Source: Actinobaculum suis
Lineage (GTDB): Bacteria > Actinomycetota > Actinomycetes > Actinomycetales > Actinomycetaceae
Reading direction: 5' to 3'
Assembly (NCBI RefSeq): GCF_900102025.1
Contig: NZ_FNAU01000006.1
Span: 1 to 64,000 of the forward strand
DNA: 64,000 nt
The notes below the pieces were generated by a model, which had not been told where the DNA came from, made no database searches, and saw only the letters and a list, made by a program, of their open reading frames with translations. Below are positions 35,721-45,891 of this stretch, piece after piece. The position numbers and the translations under genes are program-made. The first letter of the stretch is position 1. Each line of letters starts with the position of its first letter.

Positions 35721-36704
35721 TTGCCCGCTTTAACCGTGCCAGTCAAAGAGGAACTCGCGAAAGTGAAACCCACCTCGCGGGCCGCTGCGATCGCCGAAAT
35801 TTCGGCGATGTTCCGCTTCGGCGGGGGACTGGTGGTACGGGATTCCCGCCTGGCCCTGATGTGCGAACTTGGCCATGAACTCAGCGCGCGCCGCCTCTGC
35901 GCGCTCCTCGAACAGGTGCTCGGCGCAGATTCGGCGGTGGCGCAGGTATCCTCGCAAATGAAACAAGGGCTGCGCTACCGGATCTTGGTAGCCGACCCCC
36001 GCGAGAGGTTCGCCCACAAACTCGGGCTTTTGGATTCACGTGGCCGCCCCACCGCCGGTATTGCCACTTTTATCGTGGGCGGTACGAAAGCCGATGCGGC
36101 CGCGGCATGGCGGGGAGCTTTCCTGGCGCGCGGTTCACTCATGGAGCCGGGGCGCAATGCTTCCTTGGAAGTAGTATGCCCGCAACTGGAAGCCGCCTAC
36201 GGGCTAGGAGGGTTAGCCCGCCGGCTCGATATTCAGTACCGGGTACGTGAAGCACGCGGCGCCCAAAGGGTAGATATACGCGGTGGGGAAGCAATTTCTG
36301 ACATGCTGGCCCGCATGGGTGCCAACGATGCCGTTATCCACTGGGAAGAATTACGCGTCAAGAAGGAAGTACAAGGCACCGTGAATCGGCTCGCGAATTT
36401 CGACGACGCTAATATGCGCCGCAGCGCCAACGCGGCCGTGATTGCCGTACTGCGCGTGCAACGCGCCTTCGAAATCCTGGGCGATGATATTCCAGCAAAC
36501 CTGCGCGAAGCCGGGGAAGCCCGCGTGGCCTTCCCGAGTGATTCTTTGGCGATGCTCGGCGAACGCCTCGATCCGCCGGCCACCAAAGACGCCGTGGCCG
36601 GGCGGCTCCGGCGGCTCAACGCCCTGGCTGATAAACGGGCCGAAGAACTGAACGTACCCACTACGCTCGACCACGCGCGGGCGGCCGGGCATACGGATAT
36701 TTAA
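35721..36704 (+). CDS. whiA: WhiA sporulation/division regulator
   Basis: A 327-residue DNA-binding protein with an N-terminal LAGLIDADG-like domain and a C-terminal helix-turn-helix; in actinobacteria WhiA controls cell division and sporulation genes. The N-terminus PALTVPVKEELAKVKPTSR and EISAMFRFGGGL, and the NRLANFDDANMRRSANAA stretch, are family features. The start is the TTG at 35721 with aaggata upstream; no ATG or GTG gives a full N-terminus. It follows rapZ and yvcK, the universal order. Confidence 0.92.
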   Translation: MPALTVPVKEELAKVKPTSRAAAIAEISAMFRFGGGLVVRDSRLALMCELGHELSARRLCALLEQVLGADSAVAQVSSQMKQGLRYRILVADPRERFAHKLGLLDSRGRPTAGIATFIVGGTKADAAAAWRGAFLARGSLMEPGRNASLEVVCPQLEAAYGLGGLARRLDIQYRVREARGAQRVDIRGGEAISDMLARMGANDAVIHWEELRVKKEVQGTVNRLANFDDANMRRSANAAVIAVLRVQRAFEILGDDIPANLREAGEARVAFPSDSLAMLGERLDPPATKDAVAGRLRRLNALADKRAEELNVPTTLDHARAAGHTDI

Positions 36705-36993
36705 AATCCGGAAAGCCAGCCCTTTAAGCCCCTGGAAAACTGGCTATTTAAAGCTCCCAGAAAGCTGGCTTTACCTGCGCCTAAAGAACCTTGGGGAACC
36801 GCGGAAAACCCTGCTTCGCCGCCCGAAAAAACAGGACTTTAGGCGCTAAATAAGTATGTTCCAGTGGGCTTTGTGCCCAACGTCGCACGCCTTCTTTCCC
36901 GACTCCTGCGTTCTTCCCGCGCAAGCCTGTAAAATTACTAGTGGATACGGGAAATCTCCCGTCCCTACCCCGCAAATCCGCGGGAACCATAGA
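36705..36993. repeat. Gap whiA-gap with 24-25-bp repeats
   Basis: Three imperfect units starting gaaagcc, gaaaact and gaaagct lie at 36711, 36735 and 36760. Short stems TGGGC/GCCCA (near 36866) and ACGGGA/TCCCGT (near 36946) follow. No gene is seen; the gap promoter must lie here. Confidence 0.6.
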
Positions 36994-37010
36994 ACGCGCT
37001 AAAAGCGCGT
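36994..37010 (+). promoter_or_regulatory. Hairpin abutting the gap Shine-Dalgarno
   Basis: ACGCGC (36994-36999) pairs with GCGCGT (37005-37010) around loop taaaa, ending immediately before the SD gaggagg (37011-37017). It could stabilise the mRNA 5' end or expose the ribosome site. Confidence 0.45.
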
Positions 37011-37025
37011 GAGGAGGAAAACTAA

Positions 37026-38039
<1,014 letters not shown>

Positions 38040-38071
38040 TCAGATCGGCTAGTCCACGCAATGAATGAGGG

Positions 38072-38110
38072 AGGTGCCCGTGCGTATGATGTTCATGCGC
38101 ACGGGCACCT
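38072..38110 (+). terminator. Intercistronic stem-loop between gap and pgk
   Basis: AGGTGCCCGTGCG (38072-38084) pairs perfectly with CGCACGGGCACCT (38098-38110) around a 13-base loop; no T-run follows. It probably attenuates or processes the message, giving more gap than pgk, rather than ending it. Confidence 0.65.
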
Positions 38111-38130
38111 TGTGCTGAAAGGAAGATTTT

Positions 38131-39324
38131 ATGAGAACTATTGATTCGCTAGGCGATTTGGCCGGCAAGAAGGTCCTGGTACGGTCCGATTTTAACGTGC
38201 CGCTCGACGCGGAAAAGAATATTACGGATGATGGCCGTATTCGCGCTGCCCTTCCGACCCTCAACCGGTTGCTCGAAGCCGGTGCCAAGGTTATCGTGAT
38301 GGCTCACCTGGGGCGCCCGAAGGGCAAGGTCAACCCGGACTTTTCGCTAGCTCCGGTAGCTAAGCGCCTGGGCGAACTGCTCGGCAAGGAAGTCACGCTG
38401 GCCGCCGATACGGTGGGCGAAGATGCTCACGCCAAGGTGGATGCGATGGCCGCGGGCGATGTGGTCCTTCTCGAAAACGTACGTTTTGATCCGCGCGAAA
38501 CCTCGAAGGTCGAAGCTGAACGCGAAGAGCTTGCCAAGGAATACGCTTCTTTGGCCGATGTTTTCGTATCCGATGGGTTCGGCGTCGTACACCGTGCGCA
38601 AGCCTCGGACTACGATGTGGCCAAGCTGTTGCCCTCCGCAGCCGGGGAACTAGTGTTCAAGGAAATCGATTCGCTTTCCAAAGCCACCGATAATCCGGAA
38701 CGTCCCTACACCGTAGTGCTTGGCGGTTCGAAGGTTTCCGACAAGATTGGCGTTATCGAAAACCTGCTGCAGAAGGCAGACAAACTGCTCATCGGCGGCG
38801 GCATGGCCTTTACCTTCCTGCGTGCCAAGGGCCTGGAAATCGGTAGCTCGCTATGCGAAGACGACCAGCTGGAAACTGCGCGCAAGTACATCGAGGAAGC
38901 TTCAGCTAAGGGTGTGGAGCTGCTCTTGCCAGTCGATGTAGTAGTGGCAGAAAAGCCGGAAGCGGGAGTTCCTTCCTCGATTGTTTCCGCCAACGATATG
39001 CCCGCCACCGAAGCTGGCTTGGATATCGGGCCGGAAACTGCTGATCTGTTCGCGGAAGCCATTGCTGCTTCGAAGACAGTGGTTTGGAACGGGCCGATGG
39101 GCGTGTTCGAAGTAGAAGATTTCGCGGCGGGTACGCGCGCGGTTGCGCAAGCCATGCAGGATGCCGAAGGTTTCACTATCGTGGGTGGTGGCGATTCGGC
39201 CGCGGCCGTGCGTACGCTCGGCTTCGACGAATCCAAGTTTAACCACATCTCGACCGGCGGCGGCGCTTCTCTCGAATTCCTCGAGGGGAAGACCCTGCCC
39301 GGTATTGCTGTTCTGGAGGACTAA
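38131..39324 (+). CDS. pgk: Phosphoglycerate kinase
   Basis: Transfers phosphate from 1,3-bisphosphoglycerate to ADP. The 397 residues fit the bacterial enzyme. [12 protein letters not shown] is the N-terminal substrate motif, MAHLGRPKG the basic patch, [18 protein letters not shown] and the C-terminal GGGDSAAAV and [16 protein letters not shown] the nucleotide-binding region. An aaaggaag SD precedes the ATG. It ends two bases before tpiA. Confidence 0.97.
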   Translation: MRTIDSLGDLAGKKVLVRSDFNVPLDAEKNITDDGRIRAALPTLNRLLEAGAKVIVMAHLGRPKGKVNPDFSLAPVAKRLGELLGKEVTLAADTVGEDAHAKVDAMAAGDVVLLENVRFDPRETSKVEAEREELAKEYASLADVFVSDGFGVVHRAQASDYDVAKLLPSAAGELVFKEIDSLSKATDNPERPYTVVLGGSKVSDKIGVIENLLQKADKLLIGGGMAFTFLRAKGLEIGSSLCEDDQLETARKYIEEASAKGVELLLPVDVVVAEKPEAGVPSSIVSANDMPATEAGLDIGPETADLFAEAIAASKTVVWNGPMGVFEVEDFAAGTRAVAQAMQDAEGFTIVGGGDSAAAVRTLGFDESKFNHISTGGGASLEFLEGKTLPGIAVLED

Positions 39325-39326
39325 AT

Positions 39327-40103
39327 ATGGCACGCACCCCAATTATGGCGGGGAACTGGAAGATGAACCTGGACCACTTGGAGGCAACTCATTTGGTCCA
39401 AAAGCTCGCCTGGACGCTGGAAGACGTTAAGCACGATTACTCCAAAGTGGAAGTGGTAGTGCTCCCGCCTTTCACCGATCTGCGGTCCGTACAAACCTTG
39501 TGCGAATCCGATGGCTTGCAGATTCGTTACGGCGCCCAAGACGTTTCGATCCACGACGAGGGTGCTTATACGGGTGAGATTTCTACTTCCATGCTCACCA
39601 AGCTCGGTTGCAACTACGTGGTAGTCGGCCATTCGGAACGCCGCGAATACCACGGGGAAACCAACGAATTCATCGGTCAGAAAGCCAAGAAGGCTCTGGA
39701 TGCCGGTTTGACTCCGATCATCTGCTGCGGGGAAGCCCTGCAGGTGCGGAAGGAAGGCAAGCAGGTGGAATACGTGGTAGGCCAGATCGATGCGATGCTC
39801 GCCGATCTGAGCGCTGCCGAAGTAGCGAAATCTGTAATCGCCTACGAACCGATCTGGGCTATTGGCACCGGTGAAGTGGCCACCCCGGCCGATGCGCAGG
39901 AAGTATGCGGAGCCATTCGGGCGCGCATTGCCGAACTCTTCGATGAGGCGACGGCGCAAGCCGTCCGCATCCAATACGGCGGTTCCGTAAAACCGGGCAA
40001 TGTGGTTGACATTATGGCGCAGCCTGATGTTGACGGCGCCCTCGTTGGGGGAGCCAGCCTGAAGGCGGAAGATTTCGCCCGTATCGTTACCTACCAACAG
40101 TAA
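39327..40103 (+). CDS. tpiA: Triose-phosphate isomerase
   Basis: Interconverts dihydroxyacetone phosphate and glyceraldehyde-3-phosphate. The 258-residue barrel shows AGNWKMN (catalytic Lys), VVGHSERR (catalytic His) and [11 protein letters not shown] (catalytic Glu), with loop 6 intact, and GGSVKPGN for phosphate binding. The ATG is two bases after pgk, so the two are co-translated. Confidence 0.97.
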   Translation: MARTPIMAGNWKMNLDHLEATHLVQKLAWTLEDVKHDYSKVEVVVLPPFTDLRSVQTLCESDGLQIRYGAQDVSIHDEGAYTGEISTSMLTKLGCNYVVVGHSERREYHGETNEFIGQKAKKALDAGLTPIICCGEALQVRKEGKQVEYVVGQIDAMLADLSAAEVAKSVIAYEPIWAIGTGEVATPADAQEVCGAIRARIAELFDEATAQAVRIQYGGSVKPGNVVDIMAQPDVDGALVGGASLKAEDFARIVTYQQ

Positions 40104-40168
40104 AGCCGGATTAGCTGACGTGACGAAGAGCGCGAACGAGCATTCCACTCGTTCGCGCTCTTCCGGCT
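40104..40168 (+). terminator. Long stem-loop between tpiA and secG
   Basis: GAAGAGCGCGAACGAG (40125-40140) pairs perfectly with its complement at 40148-40163, and AGCCGGA at 40104-40110 can extend the stem with TCCGGCT at 40162-40168. There is no T-run; it separates glycolysis from secG expression. Confidence 0.65.
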
Positions 40169-40215
40169 AAGATGCATTATGTTGCAATAGTTTTCGTACC
40201 GAAAGGACGCCCCTG

Positions 40216-40458
40216 GTGACCGTTCTGCTCTACATCTGCGAGGCTTTTCTCCTCCTCACGAGTATCCTCCTTACCCTTTCTATCCTTTTGCATAAGGGCA
40301 AGGGAGGCGGTATTTCCGAAATGTTCGGAGGCGGAATTTCCACCTCCATGCGTTCTTCCGGCGTTGCCGAACGAAACCTGAACCGCATCACCGTGGGCTT
40401 GGCCCTCATCTGGTTCATCTCGGTGGTGCTAATCGGACTCATCGTCAAGTTCGGCTAA
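40216..40458 (+). CDS. secG: Preprotein translocase subunit SecG
   Basis: An 80-residue small subunit of the SecYEG channel. Two hydrophobic segments (about residues 3-24 and 55-77) flank the conserved KGKGGGISEMFGGG loop. The GTG start at 40216 is preceded by aaggacg. secG downstream of tpiA is a common actinobacterial arrangement. Confidence 0.95.
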   Translation: MTVLLYICEAFLLLTSILLTLSILLHKGKGGGISEMFGGGISTSMRSSGVAERNLNRITVGLALIWFISVVLIGLIVKFG

Positions 40459-40470
40459 AACAAACTACAA

Positions 40471-40506
40471 AAAATGGGCTACTCGCGCAGAGTAGCCCAT
40501 TTTTTT
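40471..40506. terminator. Rho-independent terminator after secG
   Basis: A 13-bp stem, AAAATGGGCTACT with its complement, surrounds loop cgcgc and runs into tttttt. The A-rich 5' side lets it work in both directions. Confidence 0.95.
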
Positions 40507-40561
40507 GTGCCTGTATGTGGCCTGCTTTGCCTAGTTAACGTCTTAGCTGGTGCAACTGGCT

Positions 40562-40699
40562 GGAGATCGTTCAGCTGGCTGGGGAGCTAGTTCAGCTTGC
40601 CGGAGCTAGCTCAGCTTGCCGGAGCTAGCTCAGCTTGCTGGAGATAGCTCTGTTGTTGGCTGGAGCTAGTTCTTTTGGCTGGAGCTAGCTCAGCTTGCT
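40562..40699. repeat. 19-bp tandem array ending inside opcA
   Basis: ggagctag-type words start at 40562, 40583, 40602, 40621, 40640, 40662 and 40681; five of the units are close to ggagctagctcagcttgcc. Spacings are mostly 19, with 21 or 22 at two or three junctions. The final copy contains the stop codon of the minus-strand opcA. Confidence 0.9.
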
Positions 40700-41781
40700 G
40701 CGGCCGCTGTTTCGTCTTCGGCGTGCAAAAGCACCAGCCCTTCGGTCAATACTTTGGCGTAGGCCGGATCCGGATTCAAATCACGCAGATCCTCGATCAG
40801 CATGGCCTCAATCGAACGGCGTGGCAAGGAGACCGCTTGGTCGTGCCGGCCCGGGCGGTGCATTACCGCATAATCGGTGCCGGGGGAGCGCTGCAAACTC
40901 ATTTCTTGGCCGTCAGTAAAACTGATCGCCACCGCATTCAGTGCGGTCCCGCGTTCCGAAACCAAGTGCACGCGCTTGCCGGTAAGCAAACGCAGCCAAG
41001 CCGCCATAAGTTGCGTAGAAGCATTCGAAAGGTTGCCTGCCACCCGGCAGGAAGCAATTTCCCGGTCTACGAATTCATCGAGCATGGCCGCAATATGGTT
41101 ACGCCACAGCGTCACGCCCGGCCACGCCAAATCCGTATCACCCGGTTCATAGCCTTCGCCCAAAGCGCGTAGCAAACCGATCGGATCGTCAACCGTCCGC
41201 GAGGTAGTAATCCGGCGCTGCGCCATCCGGCCCACATCGGTACGGGCCGGGCAGGCCGGCGAATCTTGGATCCACCAGGCCACAATCGGCGTATCCGGAA
41301 GCAAAAGCGGCGTAATCAGAGTTTCCATGTTCTCGCTTGCCGCACCGCGCGGCCGCAAAATCACGATCTCGGAGGCACCAGCCTCCGAACCGGTGCGAAT
41401 CTCCGCATCCAAACGCGATTCGCTCCCCGCCGGATCGTTCGCGGCAGCAGCGCCGGAGCCCGTCGTACCCGGTGCCGTCGTACCCGGTGTGCCCGCGCCC
41501 GTCGCGTCTGTGCCCGCTGCCGAACCACCAGCAGCCGGAGCCGCCGTACCAGCCGCAGGTGCGGCATTTTCTTGCGGATTGAGGACGACGATAACGCGGG
41601 AAGGATGAGCGCGCGAAGCGCCGGCCGCCGCGGAGAGTGCGTCACGCACGCCACCTTCGGTACGGGCCACAATAATCAGGGTGAGCACGCGTCCCAAAGC
41701 TCCGGAACCGGCGGTGCCGCGCAGCTCATCAATTTCCAAACCGACTCTCGCGGACGTCGTGTCCGTCATATGGCTAATCAT
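40690..41781 (-). CDS. opcA: Glucose-6-phosphate dehydrogenase assembly protein OpcA
   Basis: OpcA is needed for assembly or activity of G6PDH in cyanobacteria and actinobacteria. The 363 residues include VLTLIIVARTEGGV, ITPLLLPDTPIVAWW, RRITTSRTVDDP and the C-terminal HLVSERG region. About 40 residues of Ala/Gly/Thr-rich filler (from PAAGTAAPAAGGSAAG) interrupt the N-terminal third. The ATG at 41781 follows aggagg three bases away; another in-frame ATG is at 41769. It begins seven bases after zwf, so the enzyme and its assembly factor are co-expressed. Confidence 0.92.
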   Translation of the reverse strand: MISHMTDTTSARVGLEIDELRGTAGSGALGRVLTLIIVARTEGGVRDALSAAAGASRAHPSRVIVVLNPQENAAPAAGTAAPAAGGSAAGTDATGAGTPGTTAPGTTGSGAAAANDPAGSESRLDAEIRTGSEAGASEIVILRPRGAASENMETLITPLLLPDTPIVAWWIQDSPACPARTDVGRMAQRRITTSRTVDDPIGLLRALGEGYEPGDTDLAWPGVTLWRNHIAAMLDEFVDREIASCRVAGNLSNASTQLMAAWLRLLTGKRVHLVSERGTALNAVAISFTDGQEMSLQRSPGTDYAVMHRPGRHDQAVSLPRRSIEAMLIEDLRDLNPDPAYAKVLTEGLVLLHAEDETAAAAS

Positions 41782-41788
41782 GATCCTC

Positions 41789-43297
41789 CTAAGGCCTGCG
41801 CCAGGTATGGCCGTTGCGGGCAAGCATGGCATCAGCACCGGCGGGCCCCCATGTGCCCGGTGCGTAAGTTTCCAGCGTTTCGGGGGAGGAGGCCCAATAT
41901 TCCTCCACTTGGTCTACGATCCGCCAGGATTCTTCCACTTCCGTCCACTGCGGGAAGAGCGGCGGTTCGCCGAGCAGCACGTCTAGAATTAGCCGTTCAT
42001 AAGCTTCCGGCGTGTATTCGGTGAAAGCATGGCCATAAGCGAAGTCCATGGTCACATCGCGCAAGCGCATTTCCGAACCGGGCACCTTCGCACCCAACTT
42101 GAAGGTCACACCTTCATTTGGTTGTACCCGAATCACCAAAGTGTTTTGCCCCAACCCCGCCGCATCATGGAAGGGCAGGAAAGGTGGCCGTTTGAAAACC
42201 ACAGCGATTTCCGAAACCCGCCGGCCCAAACGTTTGCCAGAACGCAAATAGAAAGGCACCCCAGACCAGCGGCGAGTTTCAATCGCCAACGCCATGGCAC
42301 CATAAGTGTCCGTTTGCGAATCTTGCGGAATTCCTTCTTCATCCTTGTAGGAGCGCACGTACTCGCCGCCCTGCCAGCCGGCGTCGTACTGGGCCCGCAC
42401 CGAGTTGAGTTCCACCGGTCCGAAAAGGTGGGTAGCTTTCAACACTTTTTCTTTTTCGGCCCGCACGGCATCCGCATGGGAAGAAACCGGTTCTTCCATC
42501 GCGGTCAGAGCCAGCAACTGGAGCAGGTGGTTTTGGATTACATCGCGGGTAGCGCCAATACCGTCATAGTATGAAGCACGTGAACCGATACCAATATCTT
42601 CTGCCATGGTGATCTGCACGTGGTCCACATGTGCCGAGTTCCAGATCGGTTCATACAGTTCATTGGCGAACCGTAGCGCCATAATGTTCTGCACGGTTTC
42701 TTTGCCCAGGTAGTGGTCGATCCGGAACACCGAATCTTCCGGGAACACGGCCCGCACGGTGGCATTGAGTTCCCGCGCGGAAGCCGCATCGTGCCCGAAA
42801 GGCTTCTCGATAACCACGCGCCGCCAGTTCCCATTTTCGCACCGGTTCAGCCCTGCACCGGCCAGTCCTTCGGTAACCACCGGGAATAACTTGGGCGGAA
42901 TAGACAGGTAGAAAGCAAAATTCCCGCTGGTCCCGCGAGTTTCATCGAGTTCTTGCATGCGGGCCCCGATCGCCCGATACAGTTCGGGGGAGTCGTATTG
43001 GCCTTGCACGGTAGAAAGCCCGTTGAGGAGCTGGGCGAGCGCAGTGTCAGTAACCGGGGTTTTCGCGCCGGCGCGGATCGCTTTTTCTGCTTCCGCGTGC
43101 GCGTCGATCTCTCGGCGCACTACTCCAATGATTGAGAACGACGGCGGGAGCAAGCCCCGGTTAGTTAGGTCATAAAGTGCGGGCAGAATCTTCCGGCGGG
43201 CCAAATCGCCCGTAAATCCGAAAAGCACAATCCCGCACGGACCGGCAATTCTTTGCAAACGCCGATCTTTCAAAGCGCGTAGTGGGTTGAGAGACAT
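41789..43297 (-). CDS. zwf: Glucose-6-phosphate 1-dehydrogenase
   Basis: Catalyses the first, NADP-linked step of the oxidative pentose phosphate pathway. The 502 residues contain FGFTGDLARRK (the family's GxxGDLA nucleotide motif), the active-site RIDHYLGKE (catalytic His and Lys), and the KPP/RSGKRL substrate region. In mycobacteria tal lies between tkt and zwf and pgl beyond opcA; both are missing here. Confidence 0.96.
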   Translation of the reverse strand: MSLNPLRALKDRRLQRIAGPCGIVLFGFTGDLARRKILPALYDLTNRGLLPPSFSIIGVVRREIDAHAEAEKAIRAGAKTPVTDTALAQLLNGLSTVQGQYDSPELYRAIGARMQELDETRGTSGNFAFYLSIPPKLFPVVTEGLAGAGLNRCENGNWRRVVIEKPFGHDAASARELNATVRAVFPEDSVFRIDHYLGKETVQNIMALRFANELYEPIWNSAHVDHVQITMAEDIGIGSRASYYDGIGATRDVIQNHLLQLLALTAMEEPVSSHADAVRAEKEKVLKATHLFGPVELNSVRAQYDAGWQGGEYVRSYKDEEGIPQDSQTDTYGAMALAIETRRWSGVPFYLRSGKRLGRRVSEIAVVFKRPPFLPFHDAAGLGQNTLVIRVQPNEGVTFKLGAKVPGSEMRLRDVTMDFAYGHAFTEYTPEAYERLILDVLLGEPPLFPQWTEVEESWRIVDQVEEYWASSPETLETYAPGTWGPAGADAMLARNGHTWRRP

Positions 43298-43640
43298 CGA
43301 TTCCTTATTTCACAACTAGGTACAAAACGGGCCCGCGAGTTAAAGAGTCAAATCTAACTTGGCGAAGGCAAGCGAAATTATCGCTTACTCGCGGTTCCAG
43401 AGAACGGGCCGAGGCCGGAACGGCACGCTGGCCACTCCGGCCTCGGCCGAGAAAACACTTAGCCCCTGAGATGGTGCAAGCGTGCCGGTAGCTCCCGCGC
43501 ACGCGGATGGGCCTACCAGCAGATTGCCAGCGGATTGACGCTAGCAAGCGGTTTCCAGCCTGCTAGCGTCAATCCGCGCGATGCTTACAGCTACGCACGG
43601 CACTCAAGAGACCTTCTTGAACATTTTACCGGGTACTAGT
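43298..43640 (-). other. tkt-zwf gap with two large hairpins
   Basis: The 343-bp gap holds no gene. A 17-bp stem (43530-43546 with 43561-43577) close behind tkt is the likely tkt terminator or attenuator. A second, 13-bp stem (43407-43419 with 43436-43448, ggccgaggccgga) lies toward zwf. A zwf promoter is expected in between but none stands out. Confidence 0.6.
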
Positions 43641-45713
43641 TTAGCCTGCTTGTGCGATAGATTCACGAGCGGCCGCCACCACGTGCTCGGCGTCGATACC
43701 AAAGTGCTTCATCAGCTCCGCACCGGAAGCAGAATCACCGAAGCTATCAATACCGATAGCCTTACCAGCATCACCTACGTAATTGGCCCAGCCCAAGGTA
43801 GAACCAGCTTCGATCGCCACCCGGGCCTTTACCTGCGGCAAGATAACCGAATCGCGATATTCGGCAGGTTGCGCCTCGAACCACTCCAACGCGGGCAGGG
43901 AGATCACGCGTGCCCCGATACCCTCGCTAGCCAATTGCTTTTGCGCTTCTACCGCTACGGCAACTTCCGAACCGGTGGCCAGCAGCTGCACGTCTACCTT
44001 ACCGGTAGGCGAATCGGCGAGCACATACCCGCCCTTGGCTACCCCCTCCGCACTGGTACCTTCCAGGATCGGCAGGTTTTGCCGGGTGAGTACAAGCCCG
44101 ATCGGTCCGCTCTTATGCTCGAGCGCCGCCGCCCAAGCTGCGGCAGTCTCATTTGCGTCTGCCGGGCGTACTATCGTCAGGTTCGGCATGGCCCGCAAGG
44201 ACCACAGGTGTTCGATCGGCTGGTGGGTGGGGCCGTCTTCTCCCACGCCCACCGAATCATGCGTCCACACGTAAATCGTGGGGATCTCCATGAGCGCCGC
44301 CAAACGTACCGCGGAACGCATGTAGTCGGAGAACACGAAGAAGGTGCCGCCATACGGCCGGGTTAGCCCATCGAGCTGAATCCCGTTGAGGATCGCCCCC
44401 ATCGCAAATTCGCGAATACCAAAGTGCAGGGTACGGCCGTACTCATTACCGGGGAACATCTTCGAACCGCGATGTGCGGGCAAGAAGGAAGGCTCACCCT
44501 TCATCGTGGTCTTATTCGAACCGGCCAAATCGGCCGAACCGCCCCACAGTTCCGGCAAAGTTTGAGCCAGGGAGGTGAGGATCTCTCCGGAAGCATTCCG
44601 GGTAGCTACCGGCTTATCGCCCACCTGCCACGAGGGGAGGGAATCCTTCCAACCTTCGGGGAGTTTGCCGGCGAGCACGCGGTCTAGCAACTGGCGCTGT
44701 TCCGGGTTTTCTTCCTGCCAGGCAGCGAACTTCGGATCCCAGGCGGCGCGGGCTTCCCGGGCGCGGCGCGCCGCATTTTCCCGCGTGTGGGAAAGTACTT
44801 CGGGAGCAATATCGAAGCTCTTATCTGGATCGAGGCCCAAAATTTCCTTGGTAGCCCGGATTTCGGCTTCACCCAGGGCTGCCCCGTGGGAAGCACCCGT
44901 GCCCTGCAGGTTTGGTGCCGGCCACGCAATGATCGTGGAAAGCTTGATAATCGAGGGTTTGTCGGTAACCTTTTGGGCCGCCACAATTGCCTCGTACAAG
45001 GCTTGCGGATCTTCGCGGTAGTCGCCGCCGTTCAGCCAATCCACATGTTGGGTGTGCCAACCATAAGCTTCGTAACGAGCCAGTACATCTTCACCGAAGG
45101 CAATCGAAGTGTCATCTTCGATAGAAATCCGGTTATCGTCGTAAATGACGATGAGGTTGCCAAGTTCTTGGGTGCCGGCCAGGGAAGAAGCTTCCGCAGA
45201 AACTCCTTCTTGCAGATCGCCGTCTCCCGCGATCACGTACACAAAGTGATCGAAGGGGGATTCGCCCGGTGCCGTGTTGGGATCATACAAACCGTGGTTG
45301 CGGCGTGCTGCCATCGCAAAGCCGACGGCGCTGGCCAGGCCTTGGCCAAGCGGGCCGGTGCTCATTTCCACGCCCGCGGTACGGCCGTATTCGGGATGGC
45401 CCGGGGTCTTGGAACCGAAGGTGCGCAGCTGCTCGAGATCTTCCATTTCCAGGCCCGAACCGGCCAGGAATAGCTGTACGTACTGGGTGAGCGATGAGTG
45501 CCCAGCCGAAAGTATGAACCGGTCGCGGCCGAGCCAGTTTGGATCAGCCGGGTCAAAATTCATTACCCGCTGATATAGCACGTAGGCGGCCGGTGCCAGG
45601 GACATCGCCGTACCTGGGTGGCCGTTCCCGACCTTTTGGACGGCATCTGCGGCCAGTGCCCGCGCGGTATCAACCGCACGCTGATCGAGTTCCGACCACT
45701 CAAATTTCGCCAT
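43641..45713 (-). CDS. tkt: Transketolase
   Basis: Thiamine-diphosphate enzyme of the non-oxidative pentose phosphate pathway. The 690 residues show GNGHPGTAMSLAP, the ThDP/Mg motif GDGDLQEGVSAEASS, RPYGGTFFVFSDYMR and HDSVGVGEDGPTHQP. The ATG at 45713 follows gaggag at a six-base distance; ATG codons slightly upstream lie in the SD. An inverted repeat cgaac-N6-gttcg at 45738-45753 sits in the upstream region and could be an operator. Confidence 0.96.
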   Translation of the reverse strand: MAKFEWSELDQRAVDTARALAADAVQKVGNGHPGTAMSLAPAAYVLYQRVMNFDPADPNWLGRDRFILSAGHSSLTQYVQLFLAGSGLEMEDLEQLRTFGSKTPGHPEYGRTAGVEMSTGPLGQGLASAVGFAMAARRNHGLYDPNTAPGESPFDHFVYVIAGDGDLQEGVSAEASSLAGTQELGNLIVIYDDNRISIEDDTSIAFGEDVLARYEAYGWHTQHVDWLNGGDYREDPQALYEAIVAAQKVTDKPSIIKLSTIIAWPAPNLQGTGASHGAALGEAEIRATKEILGLDPDKSFDIAPEVLSHTRENAARRAREARAAWDPKFAAWQEENPEQRQLLDRVLAGKLPEGWKDSLPSWQVGDKPVATRNASGEILTSLAQTLPELWGGSADLAGSNKTTMKGEPSFLPAHRGSKMFPGNEYGRTLHFGIREFAMGAILNGIQLDGLTRPYGGTFFVFSDYMRSAVRLAALMEIPTIYVWTHDSVGVGEDGPTHQPIEHLWSLRAMPNLTIVRPADANETAAAWAAALEHKSGPIGLVLTRQNLPILEGTSAEGVAKGGYVLADSPTGKVDVQLLATGSEVAVAVEAQKQLASEGIGARVISLPALEWFEAQPAEYRDSVILPQVKARVAIEAGSTLGWANYVGDAGKAIGIDSFGDSASGAELMKHFGIDAEHVVAAARESIAQAG

Positions 45714-45891
45714 CTTCATCTCCTCTTTCAATCGGAACGAACTTCCACGTTCGCACTATTAGCAAAGTCTATTCTGTTCCCGGCCCGATGCGGGAGTATT
45801 CCACCGCACGCAAAGCACCACACCTGCAGTGCGGTTAGTGTTTACACGCCGTTGCGAGCGTGGCCGCGGCACAGTGCGTAAACTCAAAAGC

